The notes beneath the pieces are model-generated. The model was not told the DNA's origin, ran no database searches, and saw only the letters and a program-made list of their open reading frames with translations. DNA of 64,000 nt from Streptomyces sp. NBC_00448 (lineage in GTDB: Bacteria > Actinomycetota > Actinomycetes > Streptomycetales > Streptomycetaceae), in NCBI RefSeq assembly GCF_036014115.1, contig NZ_CP107913.1:3537001-3601000 (forward strand), written 5' to 3'. Numbering within the stretch: the first letter of the stretch is position 1; every line of letters begins with the position of its first letter. The position numbers were made by a program, and so were the translations under genes. This document shows positions 40,759 to 49,635 of this stretch, one piece after another.

Positions 40759-41650
40759 CTCCCGTGGTGCGGGCCACCAGGACCCGGTAGAGCCCGTACA
40801 AGGAGACCGACAGCACCACCGAGACCACCGCGACGACGCACGCCCCCGGGTAGTCCCCGTCGAGGATCGCCTTGCTGTAGACGAGCATCGGCAGTGTCGT
40901 GGTGTTCTTCGCGCCGGTGAACAGCACGATCCCGAACTCGTTGAGGCACAGCACCAGGACGAGTCCGCCGCCTGCGGCCAGCGACGGCAGCGCCTCGGGC
41001 AGGATCACCTGCCGGACGATCCGCGGCGCCCGCGCGCCCAGCGACGAGGCCGCCTCCAGCTGGGCCGTGTCGACCTGCGAGAACGCCGCGAGCAGCGGCC
41101 GCATCACGAACGGCGTGAAGTAGGTGACCTCGGCGAGCAGCACGCCCCAGGGGGTGTGCAGGAAGTCGACCGGTCCGGCGGCCGCCCCGGTCGCGTCCGT
41201 CCACAGCCCGTTGGCCATGCCGACCGTGCCGTAGATGAACAGCAGCGCGAGGGTGATCAGGAAGGACGGGAAGGCGAGGAAGATGTCGATGAACCGGCTG
41301 AGCAGCTTCCCGCCGGGGAACGGCACGAAGGCGATCACCAGGGCGAGCAGGAAGCCGAGGACCAGGCAGCCCGCGGTGGAACCGGCCGCGATCCACACGG
41401 TGTTCCACAGCGCCTTGCGGAAGGACTGCTCCTGGAACACCTGCGACCAGGGCTTGGTGGAGTGCCCGCCCGCGTCGGGCGAGAAGGACTGCTTGACCAC
41501 CAGGACCAGCGGATAGAGGAAGACCAGGCCGAGTCCGGCGACCGGGGGCACCGCCCACAGCCAGGCCGGTACGGCGCGCGGGCGCCTGGGCCTGCTGGCG
41601 CCGTCCGCCCGCGGGCCGACCGCGGTCGAGCCCGCGCTAGCCGACGCCAT
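40736..41650 (-). CDS. ABC transporter permease (aminophosphonate type), first
   Basis: A 304-residue permease with a charged N-terminus and six membrane segments, beginning LWAVPPVAGLGLVFLYPLVL. The EAA loop EAASSLGARAPRIVRQVILP is clear. ATG 41650 is preferred because GGGGGAGG lies ahead of it; GTG 41659 falls inside that site. The start overlaps the end of the ATPase gene (stop 41637). It pairs with the second permease. Confidence 0.8.
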   Translation of the reverse strand: MASASAGSTAVGPRADGASRPRRPRAVPAWLWAVPPVAGLGLVFLYPLVLVVKQSFSPDAGGHSTKPWSQVFQEQSFRKALWNTVWIAAGSTAGCLVLGFLLALVIAFVPFPGGKLLSRFIDIFLAFPSFLITLALLFIYGTVGMANGLWTDATGAAAGPVDFLHTPWGVLLAEVTYFTPFVMRPLLAAFSQVDTAQLEAASSLGARAPRIVRQVILPEALPSLAAGGGLVLVLCLNEFGIVLFTGAKNTTTLPMLVYSKAILDGDYPGACVVAVVSVVLSVSLYGLYRVLVARTTGGARRAGA

Positions 41651-42953
41651 CGCCGGCACCTCCCCCGTCGCCGCCGTCCGCGGGGCCGCCGTCCGCGGGG
41701 ACGTGGTTCGCGGGGCCGCCGTCGCGCCCGGGGGCGGGTTCGGGGGCTCGGTCCGTGCCGTCCGCGGCCAGGCCGCCGGGCAGCAGCACCGCGTCCTGCG
41801 CGTCGAAGGTGAGCGCGATCGGTTCGCCGACCCCCGGCGGCTGCCGCAGGTCGCCGACGTCGGCGCGCAGTTCGCTCCCGTACGCGTCGACCAGCAGCCG
41901 GTGGGTGTGGCCGCGCCACTGCACGGCGGTGACGGTGCCGCGCAGCACGTTGACCTCCTCCGCGCCGGGCTCGGCGGCGAGCGGCGTCTGCCGCAGCACG
42001 TGAGGGCGCAGGCACACCGTCGCCTCCGCGCCGGCGGCCGGAGCCGGCACCGGCACCGGCACCTCGACGCGCAGCGCGGCCGTACCGAGCCGGAACACGC
42101 CGTCGCCCTCGGCCCGCACCCGCAGCAGGTTGGCGCTGCCGACGAAGCTCGCGGTGAAGGCGGTGCGCGGGGTGCGGTACAGCTCGTGCGGGGTCCCGCA
42201 GTCCTGCAGCCTGGCCCGGTCCAGGACGGCGATCCGGTCGGCCAGGGTGAGCGCCTCGATCTGGTCGTGGGTGACGTAGAGGATCGACACGTCGGGCAGT
42301 TCGCGGTGCAGCCGGGCGAGTTCGGCGAGCATGCCCGAGCGCAACTGGGCGTCGAGCGCCGACAGCGGCTCGTCCAGCAGCAGCACGCCCGGCCGGATGG
42401 CCAGCGCGCGGGCGATCGCGACCCGCTGCTGCTGGCCGCCGGACAGCTCGCGCGGGTAGCGCCGCGCGTACCCGGCCATGCCGGTCATCTCCAGCGCGGC
42501 CGCGACCCGCGGGCCCACCTCGGCGCGCGGCGTACGGTTCGCCTTCAGCCCGAACGCGACGTTCTGCTCGACCCGCAGGTGCGGGAAGAGCGCGTACTGC
42601 TGGACCACCATGCCGATGCCGCGCTTGTACGGGGGCAGGCCGGTGACGTCCCGGCCGCCGATCAGCACCCGCCCGGCGGAGGGGTGGACGAACCCGGCGA
42701 CCGCCCGCAGCGCGGTGGTCTTGCCGGAGCCGGACGGGCCGAGCAGGGCCATCACCTCGCCGGGTTCGACGGTCAGGTCCAGCGCGTCCAGGACGGTGGT
42801 GGCGCCGTACGTGACGCTGACGTGGTCGAAGCGGATGCCGGAGGCGGGGCCGGCGGCGCGGGCCGAACCCGCCGCGCCCGCAGCGCCCTTGAGGGTGCCG
42901 GGGCCGGTGGCCGCGCCCGGGGCGGAGGAGGTGGCGGTGCTCGTGCGGGTCAT
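41637..42953 (-). CDS. ABC transporter ATP-binding protein (aminophosphonate type)
   Basis: A 438-residue ATPase. An Ala/Gly-rich N-terminus is followed by the motor domain: Walker A GPSGSGKTT, Q-loop VVQQYALFPHL, signature LSGGQQQR, Walker B LLLDEPLSALD and H-loop VTHDQIEAL. After about residue 270 comes a TOBE-type domain, then a low-complexity Gly/Asp/Pro tail. It powers import of the ligand. ATG 42953 is one base after the stop of the HAD gene, so both are in the same operon. Confidence 0.85.
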   Translation of the reverse strand: MTRTSTATSSAPGAATGPGTLKGAAGAAGSARAAGPASGIRFDHVSVTYGATTVLDALDLTVEPGEVMALLGPSGSGKTTALRAVAGFVHPSAGRVLIGGRDVTGLPPYKRGIGMVVQQYALFPHLRVEQNVAFGLKANRTPRAEVGPRVAAALEMTGMAGYARRYPRELSGGQQQRVAIARALAIRPGVLLLDEPLSALDAQLRSGMLAELARLHRELPDVSILYVTHDQIEALTLADRIAVLDRARLQDCGTPHELYRTPRTAFTASFVGSANLLRVRAEGDGVFRLGTAALRVEVPVPVPAPAAGAEATVCLRPHVLRQTPLAAEPGAEEVNVLRGTVTAVQWRGHTHRLLVDAYGSELRADVGDLRQPPGVGEPIALTFDAQDAVLLPGGLAADGTDRAPEPAPGRDGGPANHVPADGGPADGGDGGGAGDGVG

Positions 42954-42954
42954 G

Positions 42955-43674
42955 TCACGACCCCCCGAGCAGCGCCGGGAGTTCGGCGACCGACCCGAGC
43001 ACGTGGGTGGCGCCCGCCGCCCGCAGCCGGGGCTCGTCGTGGGCGCCGCTGGTGACCCCGGCCACGACCGCCGCGCCGGCCCGTACACCGCTGAGCATGT
43101 CGTACGCCGTGTCACCGGCCACCGCGACGTGCTGCACGGACTCGGCGCCGGTGCGCAGCAGCGCGGTGAGCACCATGTCCGGGTGCGGGCGGCCACGGCC
43201 GGCGTCGGCCGGGCACAGGGTGAGGTCGGCGATGTCCTGCCAGCCCAGGGCGTCGAGGATGGCGTCCTGGGTGGTGCGGGCGAAGCCGGTGGTCAGGACG
43301 ACCTTGCGGCCCTGCGCGCGCAGTTCGCGGATCGCCTCCTCGGCGCCGGGCAGCGGCTCGCACTGCCCGCCGTCGACCAGCTCGGCGTAGGCGCGTTCGA
43401 AGGCGGAGTTGCCGCGCTGGGCGGTCTCCTCCGTGCCGAACAGGGCGCGGAAGACGGTGATCTTGGACTCGCCCATGGTGGCGCGGACGTAGTCGAGCTT
43501 CTCGGCGTGGTCGGCGCTGCCGGGCTCGACGCCCAGTTCCTGCGCGGCCCGGGAGAAGGCCGACTCCACCAGCCCGCCGTCGGCGACGGTGGTGCCGGCC
43601 ATGTCGAGCACGACCAGCGTGGGCGCGGGGGAAGAGGACGGGGTCGAGGTGGGGGTGGAGGTCACGGTGTTCAC
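42955..43674 (-). CDS. Phosphonatase-like HAD hydrolase
   Basis: A 239-residue HAD enzyme. The nucleophile motif is LVVLDMAGTTVADGG with D24; the cap region has MGESKITVFRALFG, and GRPHPDMVLTAL with GDTAYDMLSGVRAG supplies motifs III and IV. It matches my recollection of the phosphonatase-like group TIGR03351, which is found beside the FAD oxidoreductase group TIGR03364 and phosphonate transporters. It may split a carbon-phosphorus bond in an aldehyde made by that oxidase; this is a proposal, not shown. GTG 43674 overlaps the stop of the oxidoreductase gene. Confidence 0.75.
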   Translation of the reverse strand: MNTVTSTPTSTPSSSPAPTLVVLDMAGTTVADGGLVESAFSRAAQELGVEPGSADHAEKLDYVRATMGESKITVFRALFGTEETAQRGNSAFERAYAELVDGGQCEPLPGAEEAIRELRAQGRKVVLTTGFARTTQDAILDALGWQDIADLTLCPADAGRGRPHPDMVLTALLRTGAESVQHVAVAGDTAYDMLSGVRAGAAVVAGVTSGAHDEPRLRAAGATHVLGSVAELPALLGGS

Positions 43675-44789
43675 CAGCCGATTCGGTTCGCAGTGGTCTC
43701 GCCGATCGCGGGCGAGCAGGTCATGCCGCGTCCGCCGGGCCCGGTGACCAGCCACACCCCGTCGAGCACCTGCTCGCGGTGTACGACCTCGGCGGTGTCG
43801 ACGGTCTGCGCGTACACCCCGGCCCAGCGGCGCCGGATGGGCGGCAGCGAGCGGCCGAGCAGGGCGGCGGCCCGCTCGCGCAGGTGCTCGTAGGGGTCCT
43901 CGGTCACGTCGAAGGCGAACGCCTCGTCGTACTCGTGGGTGTCGCCGATGGTCAGGCCGCCGTCGAGCCGCTGGACCATCAGCAGTTGCATCCGGTGCTC
44001 GGCCGCGACCGGCGGCTGCGGCTCGCCGGAGCGCAGCGCCTCCAGGGCGGCGCCGGCGTAGGCGGGGTAGTAGCGGAAGCTGTCGCCGTCGGCGACCGAC
44101 GTGGTGAGCGCCTCGCCCAGCGGCGCGGTCTGCGCCATCTGCAGCCGGACCCGGCGCACCGGCAGCTCCGGGGCCAGTTCCCTGACCAGGCCGCCCAGCC
44201 AGGCGCCGGTCGCCAGCACCACGCTGTCCGAGCGGTACACCGTGCCGTGGTCGTCCCGGACCGAGCCCGTCGCCACGTCGCGGACCTCCCGGCCGGGTAC
44301 GAACGTGTAGCGGCCGGTCGCGGCCAGGTGGGCGCGCAGCGCGGGCAGCGCGGTGCGCGGCTCGACCGCGGCGTCCTTCTCGCACAGCAGCGCGCCGAGG
44401 AAGTCGCCGCCCAGCGCCGGGTTGTACGCGCGGACCTCGGCCGGCGGCAGCCACTTGTAGCCGCGCTCGGCGGCGTCGGGCCGGCCCAGGACGTCATCGG
44501 CGACCGCCTGCTCGGCGGGCGTGCGCACCACCGTCAGCGAGCCGTTCGCCCGGAAGCCGGCGCCCGGCACCTTCGCGCCGATCTCCTCCCACAGCTCCCG
44601 GGCGCGCAGCGCCGTCTCCAGCTCCGCGCCGACCGCTCTCCCTCCGACCCACACCAGGCCGAAGTTGCGGACGGAGGCGCCGCGCGCCTCGCGCTCCCGC
44701 TCCAGGTGGACGACCTCGTGGCCGCGTTCAATTGCATGCCAGGCGTGCATGGTGCCCAGCACCCCGGCTCCTACGACAGTGACTCTCAC
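43671..44789 (-). CDS. FAD-dependent oxidoreductase, DadA-like, phosphonate-linked
   Basis: A 372-residue flavoprotein of the DAO family. The dinucleotide fold at the start, VTVVGAGVLGTMHAWH, binds FAD; GASVRNFGLVWVGG and VVLATGAWLGGLVREL follow, and the C-terminus has VTGPGGRGMTCSPAIGE. The group fits TIGR03364, proposed to oxidise an aminophosphonate to its aldehyde. It is the first gene of the operon. GTG 44789 is the first good start; upstream frame codons do not fit. A candidate GntR operator lies at 44864-44876. Confidence 0.75.
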   Translation of the reverse strand: MRVTVVGAGVLGTMHAWHAIERGHEVVHLEREREARGASVRNFGLVWVGGRAVGAELETALRARELWEEIGAKVPGAGFRANGSLTVVRTPAEQAVADDVLGRPDAAERGYKWLPPAEVRAYNPALGGDFLGALLCEKDAAVEPRTALPALRAHLAATGRYTFVPGREVRDVATGSVRDDHGTVYRSDSVVLATGAWLGGLVRELAPELPVRRVRLQMAQTAPLGEALTTSVADGDSFRYYPAYAGAALEALRSGEPQPPVAAEHRMQLLMVQRLDGGLTIGDTHEYDEAFAFDVTEDPYEHLRERAAALLGRSLPPIRRRWAGVYAQTVDTAEVVHREQVLDGVWLVTGPGGRGMTCSPAIGETTANRIGW

Positions 44790-44863
44790 GACCCCGACGT
44801 TCGCGACCCCAGATGTCCGCGACACAACGGGATACGGTCGCCCCGGTGAACAAGGCTCCAAAC

Positions 44864-44876
44864 TTGGCCTAGACCC
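44864..44876. promoter_or_regulatory. Candidate GntR/HutC-type operator
   Basis: TTGGCCTAGACCC resembles the TTGGTCTAGACCAA type of site used by HutC-class GntR regulators. It lies 75 bp above the FAD oxidoreductase start and just after the GntR gene, where the operon promoter should be. Only one site of this kind is visible. Confidence 0.55.
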
Positions 44877-44920
44877 GTTATCGTTCCGTTATTCCAACGG
44901 GTGAAGGGCGCCCCCTTACG

Positions 44921-45673
44921 TCACTTGTCCAGGTGGACGGTGAAGCTGAACCGATCCCCCCGGTACAGGGACCGCACCCGCTCCAGGGGCACCCCGGACG
45001 CGTCCTTGCTCGACCGGTGCAGCAGCAGCATCGGCAAAGCCGGCGGCGTGCCGATGAGCAGCGCCTCCCGCGGCGTCGCCAGCACCGTCTCGATCCGCTC
45101 GTCCACCACCGTCGGCGCCAGCCCCATCCGCTCGCTCAGGAACGCGTAGAAGGAGGTGTCGGGCGCGAAGTCCCGTGCGAGATGGGGAAGTCGCGCGACG
45201 GACAGGTACGTGCTCTCCAGCCCGACCCGCTCCTCGTCCGCGAGCAGCACCCGCTCCATGTGCCAGACCGGGTCCCCCGTCTCGATCCGCAGCTCGGCGG
45301 CGAGCGTGGGGTCGGCCTCCAGCTGTTCCAGGCCGATCAGATTGCGCCCGGGGACGCGGCCCTGCCGCCGTACGCCCTCGGTGTAGCTCGCCGTGGACAG
45401 CGGCTGGACCAGCTTGGGTCCGGCTACCACGGTGCCGCGGCCCTTGCGGCGGACCCGGCCCTGGATGAGCAGTTCGCGCAGCGCCTGCCGTACGGTCTCC
45501 CGCGCCACCGCGAAGTCCGCCGCCAACTCCCGCTCGGTCGGCAGCAGCCCGCCTTCCCCGAGGTCGTCGAGCATGCCCTCCAGCCGGGTCTTCACCGCGA
45601 AGTACTTCGGCACCCGGCCGTGCTCCGGGATGCCCGCGCGGATCGGGGCCCGGGAATCAGCCGCATCACTCAT
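44921..45673 (-). CDS. GntR-family (UTRA/HutC-type) regulator
   Basis: A 250-residue regulator. The N-terminal winged helix (25-85) reads LLPTERELAADFAVARETV then RQALRELLIQGRVRRKGRGT. The C-terminal UTRA domain follows (LEQLEADPTLAAELRIETGD, MERVLLADEERVGLESTYL). ATG 45673 follows GAGGATCG. It lies upstream of the aminophosphonate operon on the same strand (131 bp to the FAD gene) and probably represses it until the ligand is present. The site at 44864-44876 is the likely operator. Confidence 0.85.
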   Translation of the reverse strand: MSDAADSRAPIRAGIPEHGRVPKYFAVKTRLEGMLDDLGEGGLLPTERELAADFAVARETVRQALRELLIQGRVRRKGRGTVVAGPKLVQPLSTASYTEGVRRQGRVPGRNLIGLEQLEADPTLAAELRIETGDPVWHMERVLLADEERVGLESTYLSVARLPHLARDFAPDTSFYAFLSERMGLAPTVVDERIETVLATPREALLIGTPPALPMLLLHRSSKDASGVPLERVRSLYRGDRFSFTVHLDK

Positions 45674-45834
45674 CCCACGATCCTCCCAGATCCGTCGGCC
45701 ACGCCCGGCCGGCCCCCGGGCCCGTCCCCGGCATACCACCTGCGTACGGGCGTACGGGCGCCCACCCGGGCCGGGTGCCCGCCCCGTCGCGGCCGGCCGG
45801 AGGGTCACGCCGGGGGTCGTGCGAGAGTGACGGC

Positions 45835-46914
45835 ATGAGCACTCCCCCACCGCTGCGGGTCGGCCTGGTCGGATACGGTCCGGCCGGCTCGTTCTTCCAC
45901 GCCCCGCTGATCGCCGCGACCCCCGGCCTCGCCCTGGACACGATCGTCACGAGCAGCCCGGAACGCCGGGCGCAGGCGGCCGCCGAACACCCGGGCGTAC
46001 GCTTCGCCGACCGTGCCGAGGAGTTGTGGGCGCGGGCCGGTGAACTCGACCTGGTGGTGCTCGCTTCCCCCAACCGCACCCATGTGCCGCTGGCCACCGA
46101 GGCGTTGGAGGCCGGGCTGCCGGTGGTCGTGGACAAGCCGCTGGCCGCCACCGCCGCCCAGGCCCGTACCCTCGCCGCGCTCGCCGAGGCCCGCGGCCTG
46201 CTGCTCGGCGTCTTCCAGAACCGCCGCTGGGACGGCGACTTCCGCACGGTGCGCGATCTGATCGAGCGCGGCGCGCTCGGCGAGGTGCGCCGCTTCGAGT
46301 CCCGGTTCGAACGGTGGCGCCCCCAGCTCAAGGGCGGCTGGCGGGAGTCGGGCGACCCGGCGGACATCGGAGGTCTGCTCTACGATCTCGGCGCGCATCT
46401 CGTCGACCAGGCGCTCGCGCTCTTCGGCCCGGCCGCGCTGGTCTACGCCGAGGCCGCCGCGGTACGCCCGGGTGCGAGCGCCGACGACGACGCCTTCATC
46501 GCGCTCACCCACGCCTCCGGGGTGCGCTCCCACCTGTGGATGAGCGCCGTCACGCCGCTGCTCGGGCCGCGCTTCCGCGTGCTCGGCAGCACCGCGGGGT
46601 ATGTCGTGCACGGGCTGGACCCGCAGGAGGCGGCCCTCCGCGCCGGCCGCCGCCCGGGCGACGGCACCCCGTGGGGCGAGGCACCGCCCGCCGACCGGGG
46701 CACCGCCGGCACGGAGGGCACCGCCGGTTCGGACGGCACCACGGCCCCGGTGCCCACCCTCCCGGGCGACTACCCCGCGTACTACGCGGCCGTGGCGGCC
46801 GCGCTCCGCACCGGTGCGGCCGCCCCGGTGACGGCACACGACGCCGCCGCGGCCCTGGACGTCATCGAAGCGGCCCACCGCTCCGCGGCCACCGGGGAGA
46901 CCGTACGGCTCTGA
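45835..46914 (+). CDS. Gfo/Idh/MocA-family oxidoreductase
   Basis: A 359-residue NAD(P)-dependent dehydrogenase. The Rossmann start VGLVGYGPAGSFFHAPLI, then LDLVVLASPNRTHVPLATEAL and VVVDKPLAATAAQA (the family EKP-like motif, here DKP) are typical, and the later GGLLYDLGAHLVDQAL contains the conserved DxGxH-type catalytic pattern. The substrate is probably a sugar or inositol but cannot be told. It is divergent from the GntR gene (160 bp) and converges on the FAH-family gene, with a shared terminator hairpin at 46912-46953. Confidence 0.85.
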   Translation: MSTPPPLRVGLVGYGPAGSFFHAPLIAATPGLALDTIVTSSPERRAQAAAEHPGVRFADRAEELWARAGELDLVVLASPNRTHVPLATEALEAGLPVVVDKPLAATAAQARTLAALAEARGLLLGVFQNRRWDGDFRTVRDLIERGALGEVRRFESRFERWRPQLKGGWRESGDPADIGGLLYDLGAHLVDQALALFGPAALVYAEAAAVRPGASADDDAFIALTHASGVRSHLWMSAVTPLLGPRFRVLGSTAGYVVHGLDPQEAALRAGRRPGDGTPWGEAPPADRGTAGTEGTAGSDGTTAPVPTLPGDYPAYYAAVAAALRTGAAAPVTAHDAAAALDVIEAAHRSAATGETVRL

Positions 46915-46953
46915 CCCTCCGGGGTGGTGCCTTCCGGGCACCCCGAGGGGTCA
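46912..46953. terminator. Bidirectional hairpin containing both stop codons
   Basis: TGACCCTCCGGGGTG (46912-46926) pairs with CACCCCGAGGGGTCA (46939-46953) in 13 of 15 positions. The left arm begins with the TGA of the Gfo/Idh gene, and the right arm ends with the complement of the TGA of the FAH gene. It is a short copy of the dispersed repeat family. Confidence 0.7.
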
Positions 46954-47805
46954 GGCGCCCTTGAACTCCTGGCGCTGGCGGCCCAGTCCGTCGATGCTGA
47001 GCTCGACCACGTCGCCCGGCCTGAGGTACGGCTTGGGGTCGGGCTGCCCGAGCGCCACGCCCGCGGGGGTACCGGTGTTGATCACGTCACCCGGGTACAG
47101 GGTCATGAACTGGCTGAGGTAGCGCACCACTTCGGCCACCGGGAAGATCTGGCTCGCGGTCGAGCCGTCCTGCTTCAACTCGCCGTTCACCCACAGCTTC
47201 AGCGGCAGCGCCTGCGGGTCCGGCACCTCGTCCGCGGTGACCAGCCAGGGGCCGAGCGGGTTGAACGTCTCGCAGTTCTTGCCCTTGTCCCACTGCCCGC
47301 CGCGCTCGATCTGGAAGGCCCGCTCGGACACGTCGTGCGCCACCGCGTACCCGGCGACGGCCGCCATCGCCTCCTCGTGCGAGGCGGCGTACCGCAGTTC
47401 GCGCCCGATGACGACCGCCAACTCCACCTCCCAGTCGGTCTTCTCGCTGCCCCGCGGCACCAGCACGGTGTCGTCGGGGCCGACCACGGTGTCCGGTGCC
47501 TTCATGAACACCACGGGCTCGGCGGGCGGTTGGGCGCCGGTCTCCTCGGCGTGGTCGTGGTAGTTCAGCCCGATGCAGACGATCTTGCCGATGCCGGCCA
47601 GCGGCGGGCCGACCCGCTCCGCGGGGTCCAGCGCGGGCAGCGTGCCCTCGGCCTCCGCCGCGGCGATCCGCGCGAGCGCGGCCGGGTCCGCGAGCAGCGA
47701 CCCGTCGATCTCGGAGACGATCCCGCTGAGGTCCCGCGGGACGCCTTCGCGGTCCAGCAGGGCCGGGCGTTCCGCCCCGACAGGTCCGACACGCAACAGC
47801 TTCAC
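46951..47805 (-). CDS. Fumarylacetoacetate hydrolase-family protein
   Basis: A 284-residue enzyme of the FAH superfamily. Motifs: GKIVCIGLNYHDHAEETG, VVFMKAPDTVVGPDD and KTDWEVELAVVIGRELR, which hold the metal-binding acidic residues, then GDVINTGTPAGVALGQ near the end. Members open or isomerise carbon-carbon bonds in 2-keto acids of aromatic or sugar acid breakdown. The substrate is unknown. GTG 47805 is the best start. A dispersed repeat region lies upstream. Confidence 0.85.
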   Translation of the reverse strand: MKLLRVGPVGAERPALLDREGVPRDLSGIVSEIDGSLLADPAALARIAAAEAEGTLPALDPAERVGPPLAGIGKIVCIGLNYHDHAEETGAQPPAEPVVFMKAPDTVVGPDDTVLVPRGSEKTDWEVELAVVIGRELRYAASHEEAMAAVAGYAVAHDVSERAFQIERGGQWDKGKNCETFNPLGPWLVTADEVPDPQALPLKLWVNGELKQDGSTASQIFPVAEVVRYLSQFMTLYPGDVINTGTPAGVALGQPDPKPYLRPGDVVELSIDGLGRQRQEFKGA

Positions 47806-48110
47806 AGGTGCACTCCATACGTGGTTCAGGGTCCGCCGACCCCCTGGGGGGCGCCTCCGGCGGGGGACGGGCCACCCTGCCCTCACCAGGTCATCGGATG
47901 TCTCCCCCGATCCTCCCTGCGAAACGCCCAACCCGTCAACGTCCCCCCGAAGCTGCCTTCGGCTGCGTGCCGTTGAGGGTGACCGTCCGTCCGCGGAAGG
48001 AGCCGCGGTCACTCAGGGGCGCGGGGAACTCCCCCGGAGGGGGTACCCCCGGCGAGAACCCCCCGCCGGCAGGTGGTCCCTGGACCGACAGCACCAGGCA
48101 CCCCGGGGGG
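47806..48110. repeat. Dispersed hairpin repeat, copy D, in a gene-free stretch
   Basis: In this 305-bp gap between the FAH gene and the DUF445 gene I see no gene. The right half (about 48015-48110) holds AGGGGCGCGGGGAACT and, near the DUF445 stop, AGGTGGTCCCT and CACCCCGGGGGGTCA, which match the shared module of copies A, B and E. The left half probably carries the FAH gene promoter. Confidence 0.55.
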
Positions 48111-49502
48111 TCAGCCACCCGCCACGCGGGAGATAGCGTAGATGAGCAGCCCGGCCATCGCGCCCACCACCGTCCCGTTGATCCGGATGAACTGGAGGTC
48201 ACGCCCGACGTGGGCCTCGATCTTGCGGGAGGTCTGCTCCGCGTCCCACCCCGCGACGGTCTCACTGATGAGCGAGGTGATCTCGTCGCGATAGGTCGTG
48301 ACGAGATACGTCGCCGCGTCCTCCAACCACCCGTCGACCTTGGCCTGGAGCCGCGCGTCGCTGCTCAACCGCGCACCGAGCGCCAGCAGGGACGTCCGCG
48401 CGCGCCGCCGCAACTCGCTGTGCTCGTCGTCCGCCGCGGCCACCACCATCGCCCGCACCGAACCCCACGCACTGGCGATGAGGTCCTGCACCTCGCTGCG
48501 CGCCAGCAGATCCCTCTTCAGCCGCTCCACCCGCGCCCGGGTGTCCGGGTCGGACTGCAACTCGCCCGCGAAATCCCCGAGGAACCGGTCCACCGCACCA
48601 CGCGCCGGGTGCCCCGGCGAGTCCCGCATCTCGGTGACGAACCTCAGCAGCTCCTTATAGACGCGCTCGCCGATCCTGCGGTCCACGAACCGCGGCGTCC
48701 AGCCGGGCGCCCCGCCCTGCACCGCCACCATCACGGAGTCGCCGTGTTCCACCAGCCAGTCGTGGGCGCGTACGCACACCAGGTCCACCAGCCGCTTGTG
48801 GCCGCCGTCGGCGACCACCCGCTCCAGCAGCTTGCCGAGCCCCGGCCCGATCTCCTGGGCCTCGGCGCGCCGGGTGATCGCCTCACCGACGACCGCCTGC
48901 ACGTCGGAGTCGCGCAGCACCCGCAGGGCGCCGCGCAGCGCGGCCGCCGCCTGATCGGTCACCTTGTCCGCGTTGGCCGGCTCGGACAGCCACCCGCCCA
49001 GCCGCGACCCGATGCCGACCGCGCGCAGCCGGGTCCGTACGACGTCGGAGGAGAGGAAGTTCTCGCCCACGAAGTCGCCGAGGCTCGCACCCAGCGCGTC
49101 CTTCTTCGTCGGGATGATCGCGGTGTGCGGGATCGGCAGGCCCAGCGGGCGGCGGAAGAGCGCGGTGACCGCGAACCAGTCGGCGAGCGCACCCACCATG
49201 CCCGCCTCGGCGGCCGCCGCCACGTAACCGGCCCAGCCGCCCGCGCCCTGTGATCCGGCCCACTTCGCCAGGCCGTACACCACGGTCGCGACCAGCAGGA
49301 AACCGGTCGCGATCAGCTTCATCCGGCGTACGCCGGCCCGCCGCGCCTCGTCCGGGTCGGCACCCGGCACACCCGGAGTGCCCGGACCACCCGGCCCGGG
49401 CCCCGGCCCCGTATCCGCGCGCGACCGCGCCGCCGCGCCCGCGCCCTCCGCGTCGCCCGCGTCGTCCGCGCTGCCCGCGCCGTCCACTCGCCCCGTGTCC
49501 AT
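48111..49502 (-). CDS. DUF445-family membrane protein
   Basis: A 463-residue protein. After a low-complexity Gly/Ala/Asp N-terminus it has a hydrophobic segment (LIATGFLLVATVVYGLAKW), then AEAGMVGALADWFAVTALF and RRPLGLPIPHTAIIPTKKDALGASLG patterns that define DUF445. The C-terminus ends in another membrane segment (GAMAGLLIYAISRV). A long helical region lies between, probably a coiled coil. Its role is unknown; it is usually membrane-bound. ATG 49502 is chosen; GTG 49511 is possible. Confidence 0.85.
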   Translation of the reverse strand: MDTGRVDGAGSADDAGDAEGAGAAARSRADTGPGPGPGGPGTPGVPGADPDEARRAGVRRMKLIATGFLLVATVVYGLAKWAGSQGAGGWAGYVAAAAEAGMVGALADWFAVTALFRRPLGLPIPHTAIIPTKKDALGASLGDFVGENFLSSDVVRTRLRAVGIGSRLGGWLSEPANADKVTDQAAAALRGALRVLRDSDVQAVVGEAITRRAEAQEIGPGLGKLLERVVADGGHKRLVDLVCVRAHDWLVEHGDSVMVAVQGGAPGWTPRFVDRRIGERVYKELLRFVTEMRDSPGHPARGAVDRFLGDFAGELQSDPDTRARVERLKRDLLARSEVQDLIASAWGSVRAMVVAAADDEHSELRRRARTSLLALGARLSSDARLQAKVDGWLEDAATYLVTTYRDEITSLISETVAGWDAEQTSRKIEAHVGRDLQFIRINGTVVGAMAGLLIYAISRVAGG

Positions 49503-49635
49503 CGGCTCCACCCGGGTATTCTCACCGCCACTGCCAGTCTGGGAACGTACGACAGGTTCCCGGCGCCTCCCGCGGGCCCCCGCGCCCGTGCGAAGACCCC
49601 CAGAACCGTTCCGCAGACCCCAGGAGAACACCGCG

